DNA from: Cruorifilaria tuberocauda
Lineage: Eukaryota; Nematoda; Chromadorea; Rhabditida; Onchocercidae
DNA: 13,368 bases
Assembly: GCA_013365365.1 (NCBI GenBank)
Contig: JABVXU010000973.1
Coordinates: 1 to 13,368, forward strand
Direction: 5' to 3'
Shown here: one piece after another, positions 1 to 8,905 of the stretch
How the letters are laid out: every line of letters begins with the position of its first letter
Numbering within the stretch: position 1 is the stretch's first letter
Translations under genes and position numbers: made by a program
The notes under the pieces: generated by a model
The model's database searches: none
Seen by the model: only the letters and a program-made list of their open reading frames with translations
What the model was told of the DNA's origin: nothing

Positions 1-26
1 CTTGGTAAAAAACTCCTCTCCTTCAG

Positions 27-107
27 TCTAGCGGGGGAGGGCCATTGTTGGGATTCGCGGTGCTGTCATTCTCCAGGATTTTTCATTGCTGTAAACGAAT
101 CTACTGA
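27..107 (+). CDS. Possible 3'-terminal exon of an unidentified gene (partial)
   Basis: The first 120 bases are clearly richer in G+C than the rest of the flank, which suggests coding sequence at the window edge. A pyrimidine-rich stretch ending CTTCAG at 21-26 looks like a splice acceptor. Reading from 27 gives 26 codons (SSGGGPLLGFAVLSF, then SRIFHCCKRIY) before TGA at 105-107. A second frame, from base 1, is open for 44 codons up to TAA at 133-135 and ends RYYIGSC, so the frame is not settled. A poly(A)-type AATAAA lies at 258-263. The Gly-rich and hydrophobic run loosely recalls the segment after the second membrane span in DEG/ENaC channels, but this is too short to claim. Existence of an exon is inferred; the product is unknown. 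Confidence 0.2.
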   Translation, partial: SSGGGPLLGFAVLSFSRIFHCCKRIY

Positions 108-379
108 ATTAAGATATTACATTGGTTCGTGCTAAACCCAAACAACTCAACTCAAACAAACTTCATCAACAACCCAAATCATTGGTACCCGATCAACAAA
201 TCAACTCAATCAAGCTCAAATTCCACAACAGCCAGAAATTTCAAAAAACACCAAAAAAATAAAAAGCAATCAAAAAACCAAAAGAACCATAGTAAAAACG
301 CGGTGCAAAATACTCCTTACTATGAACTCGTTAGTAAACAACAAGCACACAAACAAACAACGGAAAAACCTGAAATTAT
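108..379. other. A-rich, low-complexity spacer or 3' UTR
   Basis: This stretch is dominated by AAC, CAA and AAA words. One plus-strand frame stays open from 129 to 470 and would encode an Asn/Lys/Gln-rich peptide. It has only a GTG start, an in-frame TGA at 105, no recognisable domain, and it runs straight into simple repeat. It is best read as the 3' flank of the possible left-edge exon; AATAAA occurs at 258-263. Confidence 0.4.
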
Positions 380-600
380 AAATTACAAACGTAAATTTAA
401 ATACAAGTATAAATATAAGTATGAATATAAATATAAATATAAATTAAATATGTATATAATAGAAGTATAAAAATAAGTACAATTAATAAATATAAATTAA
501 ATGTAAATATAAATATAAATTAAAATATAGGCATTAAATATAAATATAAGTAAAGATATAAATAAAAATATAAATTATAAGTAAAAATATGAATATAAAA
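380..600. repeat. Degenerate (TATAAA/TATAAG)n simple repeat
   Basis: About 220 bases are built almost wholly from six-base words such as AATATA, TATAAG and TATAAA, with scattered substitutions. Translated, they give an artificial Lys-Tyr run. AATAAA at 485-490 is part of the repeat and cannot be told apart from chance. Confidence 0.75.
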
Positions 601-1356
601 AATATTTCTAGTAGAAAAAAAATTTTATTCGTCAATTTTTGATTTTAATATCTTCACATCTTTTCATTTTTTTCTCTTTCGTTTATTTTGTTTTGTTCTA
701 ATCTCTAACAATTTTTCCTTTTCTTATTGTTGTTGTTTTTTTTTTATCGATGATAATTTATTGCTGCTGATATGAACTACATAAATTACCATGAAATATG
801 GAAATGAACAATGGAAAATAAAAGAGAGATGAAAAAGTTGAGAAATGATGGATGATTGATTTTCTTTTAATGAACTGGTTTATAGGTTTATAGAAGTTGA
901 TTTTATTCTTCAAATATTTTCTCTTCTATCGATCATTAATCATTCTCATCTGATATTATCCGATATGATATGATATAATAATGATTATCATAAATAATGA
1001 AACAAATAAAAAATGATGATAAATTATCAATTTGTTATCATTGATTTTCATCCTCTAAAATATATTACTATTATTATTTATTAATCACTTTAATTTTAAT
1101 TACCGATCCATTCATTCGATAATTTATATTAATAAAGTGAATGTATCTTTAATCATTTCGATAAGTTGATGTTTTTAGTCGATAATTTTATCAGTTCTAA
1201 AATATTCGTATTTAATAATAATTAAATTATAGTAATTAAGATTTATTATGATTAATATATTTTTCGTTTAACAAACGATTGAATGGAATTTTATTAATTT
1301 TATTTCTTATTTTTCAGTATGATAAGGTCGTAGAAATGTTTTGGTTTAAATCAATG

Positions 1357-1447
1357 ATACTGTTTCATATCAATTAGTTACAAATACTGTTTCATATCAG
1401 ATACTGTTATATTTATTAGATACTATATCAGATACTGTTTCGTATCA
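1357..1447. repeat. Imperfect copies of GATACTGTTTCATATCA
   Basis: The core ATACTGTTTCATATCA occurs near 1358, again at 1384 and, with one changed base (CGTATCA), at 1433. Shortened or altered copies (GATACTGTTATAT, GATACTATATCA) lie between them. Some copies are followed by ATTA(G/A)TTACAA. It looks like a decayed local tandem repeat. Confidence 0.6.
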
Positions 1448-1917
1448 ATTAATTACAATCGGATCATTCATGCAATTAATAACCTCAGGTAAAAAAAAAA
1501 AGCGTATTAAGCAAGATAATTTAGACTCCTGTGGAATATTTTCCTAATTAAGCTTAATTTATGAGTCATTTATTTTTTCCATCACTCAGTCGTATGATCG
1601 CAAATTTTTAGAATATTTTTGGAAATTGAAATTTACAAAAAAAGACGAAAATAAAGTAATTTAATAAAATTAAAAAAACGGTTCAGTAAGTTTTAATGAT
1701 TATCAATCGTTCGTTGATAGATTTGTGATAAGTTTTATGATAAGACAAGTGTGATAAGTTTGTTGATCAGTTTTATCAAATTGGTTTAGCATATTATTGA
1801 ACTGACGATTTATGTATATTACGATAATTGAATCATTGCACATATAAATAAAACAAAATATTAACAAAAATACGGTTGAGGAACTAAGTCATTTAGTTGT
1901 TTAGTAATCAAATAAAC

Positions 1918-2006
1918 ACTTACTTAATGGATAAGTAATTAGAAACTTTAAATCATTCAGTGAACATCTACTTAATGGATTAGCAATTTAAAATTTCAAA
2001 TCAACG
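1918..2006. repeat. Two imperfect copies of a unit of about 50 bases
   Basis: Both copies carry ACTTAATGGAT, then AG(T/C)AATT, then an A-rich stretch ending AAATCA. They sit about 50 bases apart. They lie downstream of the collagen poly(A) signal, so they are probably outside the transcript. Confidence 0.55.
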
Positions 2007-2230
2007 AATTAAATTTTATAATACTGGAATATGAGATTATTAATTATCAAATTTTATTATTATCAATTTTTGATTTTAGTCTATTCTTGAAATTATTGAA
2101 GTGAAACTTACTTCAAACTTGTTTTTGTGTTACAAAGTAATCAAATATCATAGCATTATAAAAAATAAAAGGATGCATACTTATTGAAAATACTTTTTAA
2201 AAAATTAACTCTGTAAAAAAGAAGTGTTTT

Positions 2231-2236
2231 TTTATT
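2231..2236 (-). terminator. Poly(A) signal AATAAA of the collagen gene
   Basis: On the minus strand AATAAA is followed by a run of A, about 160 bases past the collagen stop codon at 2397-2395. This is a reasonable 3' UTR length for a nematode cuticle collagen. No competing AATAAA lies between the stop codon and this site. Confidence 0.55.
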
Positions 2237-2394
2237 AAATTTACAGTATTTTTAATATTTTAAAAAATTTTGCTGCTGCAAAATGTATTCACTAATGATG
2301 AAGAAAGATCAGGAAATTAGCGGAAAGGTAAATTTCATCCACACCGATCGTAACATTGGTAAAGCAGTAAGAATATAATAAGTTGTCACGCGGA

Positions 2395-5300
2395 TCACGT
2401 AGCGGCAGTACGTCGTGGTGGACATGGACAATAGGATGCATCAGCTCCTGGTGCTCCCGGTGGACCCATTGGACCACTGAAACCTGGTGAACCATCTGGT
2501 CCTGGTTCACCTGGTGGTCCAGGTGGTCCAAGTGACCCGATGAAGCCTTGATTTCCATCATTTCCATCTGGACCTGGAAATCCTTGCGGTCCAATTGGTC
2601 CTTTGGGTCCCGGTGGTCCTGGTTCTCCTTTGGAACCTCGTGTACCGCTTCGTCCTGGTGTTCCTGGTTCACCACTTTTGCCGTTTGCACCAGGTTCACC
2701 TGAAACACAATTTTCATTATATTTATTAGATTATTATCACTTATATATAATATACATCCACATGGCGAGGAATAATTGGTTACCTGTTGGTCCAGGACTA
2801 CCGGGTTGACCTTCAAATCCTGGCTCACCGCGATATCCAGGTGGGCCTGGTGGACCACCTTCTCCCATTTCTCCAGGTGGACCTGGTTGACCTGAAACTT
2901 CCTGTATTACAGTCACAGCAGCATAAACATTTCGAATTTTATTCAAAGAAACCGACTACCAGTTATTGCAATGAAGAAAGAAACCACAAATACCTGGAAA
3001 ACCTTGTGGACCACGTGGACAAATACGACAGTTAGCTTTGAGGTCTATATTTACAGCTGGGTAATTACCAGGTAATCCTGGTGGTCCTGGTGGTCCAGGT
3101 TCTCCAATAGCACCATCCATTCCCGGTTCACCCGGTGGGCCAGGTTCACCTGGAGGACATGCTGATGCAGCATCACATCCTAAAATTACCATAACTAATC
3201 ATACCCAAAATAATAGGGGGATTTCACTTAAGTAACTATAAAATTTGATGAAAATAATCAAAATTAACAATATTAATCTAATTGATTGAAAATAAGTTTT
3301 CAAACTTTTTATGCTATTTGACTTTATTTATTATGAGAGTTTTAAAATCCAATGATTTTACTTCTCATCGATAAAGTTTGTTAAAAAGTGAAAGTTAATG
3401 GTAATACTATAGGACAAATATAATATTAAATTTCTTTTCAATTATAAACAATTGAAGTAATTCGTTTAAATTTTTGAATAGAAATTGGTACGAAACTTGT
3501 TGAGTTCAAAGGTCAAGAGATCGCTTCATTCAGATAGATTTTGATATTTTGGAGCATTAGCACTGCATATACTCTGTTATTGGGTGACATATTGAACAAA
3601 AAAAAAAACAAATATTCAAGAGATGATAATCAATCGTGATCAATCATCTAGACGTACGTGAGATAAAGTCAATGGTTATCATTTACAGATAACAAGAGAT
3701 AAAGTCACTGATAATCCCATACAATCGTAGAAGAGATAAAGTTAGCAATAAATCATGTTGAGATATAAGAAGTAAGCTAAATCATATAATCTTTTAAAGA
3801 TAAGATTAATGACAAGGAAATTTATTTAAATCAAGTGACACATATTTTACGGATGCAAGTGACACATACTCTACACCAACTAATTTAGTAATTAATTTGA
3901 TAATTAACAAATAATTTAGTAATTAATTCAATAATTGAAAAATAATTTAGTAGTCAATTTAATAATTAATAAATAATTTAGTAATTAATTCAATAATAAT
4001 TAATAATTGAAAAAATAATAGATTTTTTGAGAAAGAAGTGAATTATTTAAATTTTTTTTTTGAATGAAAAAAAAATTACGGCATTGTCCTGATGATCCTA
4101 GGCCACGTTTCTCTCGATAGATGGCAAAAGGTGATGGACGAAGTAAAGCATTTTGACCTCTTACTTGAACATAAATTTGATCTTGCAATCCTCGAAACTC
4201 TTCCATATCCTGGAGAAATTTTTAATCTGATGAGTTTGATATATATGATAATGAATGAAGAATGATGATAAAAGTGGAAATGATAAAGAATAAATAGTAA
4301 TTTATCTTAAACTGAGAGTATATAATGATTTTTTGCTCTCTTACTTATACTCAAATGTAGATAAATATTTTGCTTAAATTAAAATTACTTTCATTATCTT
4401 CAAGTTATTCGTCAATCATTTCTGTTGATTTGTTTAGCAATTATTCTTTTAATAATTTATTTTGGAAATATTAGAATCAATTCATGCTAATTATTATCAA
4501 TTATTAATTTACTTGATTTCGATAACAACTTTTTACTAACTTTCATCTAATTAACTTTTTTAAATTCTCGTTTATTATCATTTGAATCATTTGAATTGCT
4601 AAAATAGAATCAATGATCAGTCATTCAAAATCTTTAATAATCCACTTTTTATAGATTTTGCTCGGGAAATTTTTCATGATATGATTCCCAAAAGTTTTCA
4701 TGATATAAATTTTCAAAAGTTTTCATGATGTCAATTCTCAAAAGTGTTTGAAATGATTCACAAAATTGATTGCGAAAAAAAGAAACGCTACAATAAATAA
4801 ATTTTTATTTTTCGATTGCCTTTTTAACATTCGAATATTTGTTTTAATCAAGAATATTAAATATGAAATATCGAAAAAAAAGATTTTTCATTTTTTTTTT
4901 AAATTTAATATTAGAAAAAAAATTGAGTTCAGATTTTCAATGACCAAATACTACTCATTGTTATGATACGTATAAACTATCGCTACGTACATGTTTGCAT
5001 TACGTATTACGGAATTACGTATACGTGGCAAATTCTTCAATATATTATTCCTGATCTTAGCTTCATGATACTATCTGTAATTCCTGATCTTAGCTTCATG
5101 ATACTATCTGTAATTCCTGATCTTAGCTTCATGATACTATCTGTAATATTTCCTCATTTTTTATCAAATTTTTACGATTAAATTATATTTTCAAACATTT
5201 AGATATCACATAATACGGTACAATTTGACATCATAAAATTTTTTCCCTTCTTTGCAGTTTTTAAAATAATTAAGTGTGAGATGTTTAAATGATACCGTAC

Positions 5301-5423
5301 CCATTCGAGATCGTATTGAATTTTCGAGATCTTATTATATAAGGCAGGGAGGAACATAAGGCATGCTACCAATGCACATATGCTAAGTCCTACAGCAGAA
5401 TAAGCGGCTAAATACGCCGACAT
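2395..5423 (-). CDS. Nematode cuticle collagen, five exons, 283 residues
   Basis: The gene encodes a small collagen of the nematode exoskeleton, secreted by the hypodermis. Exons, in coding order, are 5423-5301, 4209-4080, 3179-2994, 2891-2784 and 2699-2395. Introns are GT-AG with phases 0, 1, 1, 1, and coding bases total 852 including TGA. Residues 1-53 match the cuticle collagen N-terminal domain: a membrane anchor at about 9-29 ([21 protein letters not shown]), then [17 protein letters not shown]73-E-K-R76 fits the subtilisin-type processing site of this family. Cys 84, 86 and 92 precede a short Gly-X-Y block (93-122). Cys 135 and 138 precede an unbroken Gly-X-Y block from 141 to 267. The tail is [15 protein letters not shown], with Cys 273 and 275 and Tyr 272, suited to disulphide and tyrosine cross-links. 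Length, layout and CCA/GGA/GGT codon use are typical. No named orthologue is assigned. The start is the first ATG after the acceptor at 5434-5440. Confidence 0.96.
2700..2783 (-). other. Collagen intron 4 (84 bases)
   Basis: The donor is G|GTAACC at 2784/2783 and the acceptor is TTTCAG ending at 2700. It is phase 1 and splits a glycine codon as G|GT, so the Gly-X-Y register is kept across the junction (GPT-G-EPG). Confidence 0.93.
2892..2993 (-). other. Collagen intron 3 (102 bases)
   Basis: The donor is G|GTATTT at 2994/2993 and the acceptor is TTTCAG ending at 2892. It is phase 1, again inside a glycine codon (GFP-G-QPG). Reading through it gives stop codons, so it must be removed. Confidence 0.93.
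3180..4079 (-). other. Collagen intron 2 (900 bases)
   Basis: The donor is C|GTAATT followed by a run of T, and the acceptor is TTTTAG ending at 3180. It is phase 1 and splits the Arg85 codon as C|GA between Cys84 and Cys86. It holds a 31-base tandem array (3881-4014), a pair of imperfect CAAGTGACACATA copies (about 3834-3869) and three AGATAAAGT copies (about 3660-3742). No exon or RNA gene was recognised inside it. Confidence 0.9.
3881..4014. repeat. 31-base tandem repeat, four copies, in intron 2
   Basis: Copies begin at 3881, 3912, 3943 and 3974, each opening with TAATTTAGTA or a close variant and closing in an A-rich end. The first three are exactly 31 bases; the fourth has extra TAAT material and runs to about 4014. 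The array ends about 65 bases inside the intron from its donor. Confidence 0.85.
4671..4744. repeat. 24-25-base tandem repeat, three copies, in intron 1
   Basis: Copies start at 4671, 4695 and 4720 with TTTTCATGAT and each ends CAAAAG. The middle of the unit varies (ATGATTC, ATAAATTTT, GTCAATTCT). An incomplete fourth copy may follow. Confidence 0.75.
5047..5145. repeat. Three identical 33-base tandem copies in intron 1
   Basis: Copies at 5047-5079, 5080-5112 and 5113-5145 match base for base. Each begins ATTCCTGATC and ends ACTATCTGTA. Because 33 is a multiple of three, a plus-strand frame stays open across it and repeats [11 protein letters not shown]. That frame is antisense to the collagen intron and has no coding support. 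The perfect identity implies recent expansion. Confidence 0.95.
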
Positions 5424-5440
5424 AATTGTCAGCCTGAAAT
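5424..5440 (-). promoter_or_regulatory. Splice acceptor just upstream of the collagen ATG, probable spliced-leader site
   Basis: On the minus strand ATTTCAG at 5440-5434 is followed by only ten bases (GCTGACAATT) and then ATG. A strong TTTCAG this close to the start codon is the usual appearance of a nematode trans-splice acceptor. A cis-spliced 5' UTR intron would look the same and cannot be excluded. Confidence 0.65.
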
Positions 5441-5747
5441 TACGATGAGAGATAATTGAAGAAAGCAAAAAAAAAAACAATCATAACTATCATTCACGCA
5501 AAAATGTATTCAAATGAATTATTCGAATGTTTTCTTCTATTTTTTGCATTAAAAATGAAATAATTTAAATTGAAAAATGCATGATAAACCTGTTAAAGGA
5601 TAAAAAAATCAATAATTGTTAAATAAATAATCTAATTATCATTATAAATGATCTTATTATCATTATGAATAATATTGATTTTATTATCAATATAAAATAC
5701 TTATAAGAAAATTGTTTTTTTTTTCTGATATGACTCTTATGATATTT
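5441..5747 (-). promoter_or_regulatory. Collagen upstream region or outron, with three TGATAA words
   Basis: This is A+T-rich sequence directly upstream of the acceptor. On the minus strand TGATAAT appears three times, with GATAA cores at 5640-5636, 5661-5657 and 5688-5684, about 213-268 bases before the ATG and regularly spaced. Hypodermal GATA factors regulate cuticle collagen genes in Caenorhabditis, so these are candidate sites. In such A+T-rich DNA the word is also common by chance. No clear TATA box was found. Confidence 0.3.
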
Positions 5748-6300
5748 ATGATATTATAAATAAAATAGGTAAAGAATAATAAGTAACATGTGGTATCATT
5801 ACCGTGAACATGATGCTATCACCATAAACATCAATATTGTTACCGTACACATTGGCTTTATGTAGACTACAGTATTATTACCGTAAATACTATAAATAAT
5901 CCTAATCTCATTACCAATTTAAAATATTTAAAAAACGAAATCTTTGTTTCATGATATTACAAATAAAATAGGTAAAGAAAAACAAGAATAAGTAAATATG
6001 TATCATTACTGCAAACACTGATATTACTACCGTAAGCAACAATATTGTTACCGTATGCATCGGTATTATTACTGTAAACTACAGTATTATTACCGTAAAC
6101 AATATGAACAATCTTAATCTTATTACCGATAGAAAATATCTAAAAGACAAAATCGTTGTTTTTCATAATATTGTAAACAAAATAGACAAAGAAAATAGAT
6201 TTAAAGAAACAAGTAAATACAGTATCATTATCGCAAACAGCGGTGTAATTACCATAAACACTGCTATTATTACTGTAAATTAACAATATCAATAATAAAT
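5748..6300. repeat. Composite tandem repeat, unit about 205-215 bases, about 2.6 copies
   Basis: Copies begin near 5748, 5951 and 6165 with AT(G/A)ATATT followed by AAA(C/T)AAAATAG and AAAGAA. Each then holds an inner series of short words related to TATTATTACCGTAAAC, about 13 in all (variants include ATTACTGTAAAC and GTTACCGTA). Copies 1 and 2 continue into AATC(C/T)TAATCT(C/T)ATTACC and an A-rich end; copy 3 is cut short near 6300. The block lies about 325-880 bases upstream of the collagen ATG. It is a repeat within a repeat, not a recognised transposon, and shows no coding frame. Confidence 0.85.
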
Positions 6301-7874
6301 TAAATAATCGTATGATGACATACATATATATATATATATATGAACATCGGATAGAAAGAGGAAAACGATGAAAAGAAAAAAAAAATTTTTTTTTCTGATT
6401 AATTCTTGGCATGTCGTATTTTGAAGAGAAAAAAAAAAGAAACGGAAAGAAATTGTTGTCAATAAATACATGTAAACAATAAAATGCCAGTTTAAAAATC
6501 TTTTTTTTTATTTATCGAAGTGATTTATCTTTTCCTTTTTTCCTTTTTTTTTGAATTAATCAAACACCAATAATTAATAATTTCCTTTTCATTTCCTTGT
6601 TTGTTTTGTTGTTTCGAAATTTATTTCATTTTAAAATGAAATTTTTATGTTTTTTTTAAGGGAAAATATGAATGGTCAATGAAATTTAAAACTAAACACG
6701 TTCGATTGCGATTTTTCGCCACTTTTTTTTCACATGATAAATATTTTAAAACGGAGTATTTAAATAAAAACAAAAATAAAGAAAAAAAAAACGAAAAAAT
6801 GGCGAAAATTTGTTTTTTCGACGGAAAAAAAAGGAGAAATTTTCACGGGAAAAAATCAATTTTTCATAGTTTTATTTTGGAAATAAAAAAAAATTTTGAG
6901 AGAAAAAAATCGATTTTTCATACTTTTATTTTGCGTCCAATCACAATACTTTTATTACTGAATATTTATATATCAAAATGACTGAATATTTTTATTATTA
7001 AGATAAGGAAATTAGTATGTTTTTAAAGTAATATTCAATCGATATTTTCATTTCGGAAGAAATTCTAATATTACTTACTAATACTACTTGAGTATCTGCA
7101 TTACTGTAAAATTTAACATTCATCACAAATCACTGGAATATTAAGAGTTATTAATTACTCAAGAAACATTGTAGTAGATACGATCATGCTATCATGATAT
7201 TTTATCACTTTATTTTGGAAACATTTCGTTATTTATCTCTATATTTCCAAATTTTAAACTTTAAATTTTCGTGTTTTTATTTTTCGTTTTATCTCAAATT
7301 TGAAATTTTCTGCGCAAATTCATTCTTTTATCGTTTATGTTGAGATCAAATTTTGCTATTAGCTAAAATTAGGGATAATTTGAGAGAAAAAAGAAGCAAA
7401 ATTCCGAAAAAATTATGCTAATGATTCTATTCATCTGAAAATTCCAATGCTTTTTCATTCCGATTTTGAAAATTAAATTTTGACAGTTTATCAAAATCTT
7501 ATATTTGATGCCTAAAATAGTAAAGTTATCGCCTACCATGCTAAATATTATATCTATTTTGATGCATAAATTGATTGAGATATATTAGACAATTGAAAAA
7601 CTTTATGCTAAGTAAAAGTGGCAATTACTTTTTTCCGGAAAAAAAAAACGAATAAGTTTAAATATATGAAGAATAAATGATATATGCGCAGCTATTTTGA
7701 GTTAATCAGTATTTGAGTACCGTGATTGCATGGAAAACATAAAGCTTATGTGAAATTTAACGAAATAAACCATTTAATACATTTTATCACATCTTATCAC
7801 GTTATCAGCTAAGTAAGAATTAGAGTTAAGTATATCCGCAAAGATGATTGAAAAATAACATTATGATATAAGCT
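6301..7874. other. A+T-rich intergenic spacer, no gene seen
   Basis: It contains an (AT)9 run at 6324-6341, several long poly(A)/poly(T) stretches (6370-6440, 6500-6560) and two imperfect 30-base copies of AAAAAATC(A/G)ATTTTTCATA at 6850-6879 and 6904-6933. A plus-strand frame at 6679-6981 is open for 100 codons but is a Lys/Phe-rich product of A and T runs and of that duplication. No domain or splice structure supports it. Confidence 0.6.
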
Positions 7875-8200
7875 GGTTGAATTGTGATATTTCCATTACA
7901 GAAGCGCGAGAAAATTAACTTAAACGATGAAAACAAAAAAAAAAGAAAGTTAACTTAGACGGTTAACTTAAACAGTAAGAATAAAAGAAATGGCGGAACT
8001 GCAATATTTCTATCATAGAAGCGCAAAAAAGTTAACTTAAAAACGTAAGTCAACGTAATTATTAACGAGATACGAGAAAAAGAAAGTTAACTTAAACGGT
8101 TACAAAAGAAAAAGAAAGTTAACTTAAACGGTTACAAAAGAAAAAGAAAGTTAACTTAAACGGTTACAAGAGAAAAAGAAAGTTAACTTAAACAAAGTAT
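7875..8200. repeat. Repeat cluster with TTAACTTA core; 32-base array at its right end
   Basis: TTAACTTA occurs eight times (7915, 7950, 7963, 8032, 8087, 8119, 8151 and 8183), usually as AAAGTTAACTTAAACG. The last four lie in a near-perfect 32-base tandem array (GTTAAC at 8086, 8118, 8150 and 8182). The left half holds an older imperfect duplication of about 117 bases. Its copies, at 7875 and 7992, run GG, then ATATTTC, then AGAAGCGC. No coding frame fits it. Confidence 0.9.
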
Positions 8201-8648
8201 ATATATAGAACAGCGATAAATATATGTATACATACTTATGATATCATTGTGATACTGATACCTATTACCTGATATCTGATACCATTGATTCTAATATTAT
8301 TAAACGCAAAAAGAATTGTAAATTTTCATGTACCAACTATGAAATAGGTAGCAGGTGGTAAATGAATATTTATGAATACGTGGTAAATGAATATTAATTA
8401 TATATCTTAATATCGAAATCATAAAAAAAAATCAAACGTATTCAGATTTTTATCCGTCAAACGAGTTTACAGCAATTATCCATGATGCTTAATTAACCAA
8501 AAACTAATTGAAAATCGCTGATGATAAATTTGACAACAAAAAAACACCCACACACGCATATTTCTTTTATTTATTAATTATTAAAAGATAAAATGACGAT
8601 CGTTCCTATTTCTCTTTTGCTAAAATCATGAAAAAATTGAAAATTTGA
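8201..8648. other. A+T-rich spacer, no gene seen
   Basis: Small echoes of GATACC/GATATC lie at 8239-8285 and a doubled GTGGTAAATGAATATT at 8355-8395. A short CACCCACACACGC run lies near 8546. No exon or RNA gene was recognised. Confidence 0.55.
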
Positions 8649-8905
8649 GAGATGTAATTAAAATATGATATTATATTAATAAATTTAAAAAATACAATTA
8701 TTACTAAATTTAGAAATAGGTTTACTACTAATCACTTAAGGGATATAACTAAAATATGATATTGTATTATTAAATTTCGAGAAGATTATTACTAATTTTG
8801 AAAATACAATTATTATTAATCATTTAAGAGATGTGATTAAAATATTATTGTATTATTAAATTTAAAGATACAACTATTACTAATCATTTAAGATACAGTT
8901 ATTAC
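8649..8905. repeat. Tandem repeat of about 90 bases, three copies
   Basis: Copies begin at 8649, 8740 and 8828 with G(A/G)GATNTNATT-like sequence followed by AAAATAT. They then run through TGTATTATTAAATTT and an ACTATTACTAATCA(C/T)TTAAG end. Small insertions and deletions separate the copies and the third is shorter. Confidence 0.8.

Larger units (their letters stand above)
601..2230. other. A+T-rich intergenic spacer, no gene seen
   Basis: No credible exon was found on either strand. The stretch contains poly(T) tracts, many TGATA/TTATC words and two small direct-repeat clusters listed separately at 1357-1447 and 1918-2006. A short run near 1715-1780 repeats TGATAAGTTT three times in imperfect form. 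Confidence 0.6.
4210..5300 (-). other. Collagen intron 1 (1091 bases)
   Basis: The donor is TGG|GTACGG at 5301/5300 and the acceptor is CTCCAG ending at 4210. It is phase 0 and joins Trp41 to Asp42 inside the N-terminal domain. It contains two minisatellites (4671-4744 and 5047-5145) and otherwise only A+T-rich sequence. The long length next to short introns 3 and 4 may reflect repeat growth. Confidence 0.9.

Noticed and set aside
27..107. DEG/ENaC channel C-terminus
   Set aside because: A loose likeness of about 20 residues to the segment after the second membrane span is not enough; the frame itself is uncertain.
129..470. 113-codon plus-strand frame
   Set aside because: GTG start only, an in-frame stop just upstream, low-complexity Asn/Lys composition and a Lys-Tyr tail produced by TATAAA repeats.
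2292..2858. 188-codon minus-strand frame rich in His, Gln and Asp
   Set aside because: It is the out-of-frame shadow of collagen exon 5 plus intron 4; the Gly-X-Y frame with proper splice sites explains the DNA.
4963..5181. 72-codon plus-strand frame with three [11 protein letters not shown] repeats
   Set aside because: It is antisense to collagen intron 1 and is open only because a 33-base minisatellite is a multiple of three.
6679..6981. 100-codon Lys/Phe-rich plus-strand frame
   Set aside because: It is made of A and T runs and a duplicated 30-base segment; no domain, splice site or codon signal.
8086..8200. CRISPR-like array
   Set aside because: The 32-base units are directly adjacent with no unique spacers, and the genome is eukaryotic.
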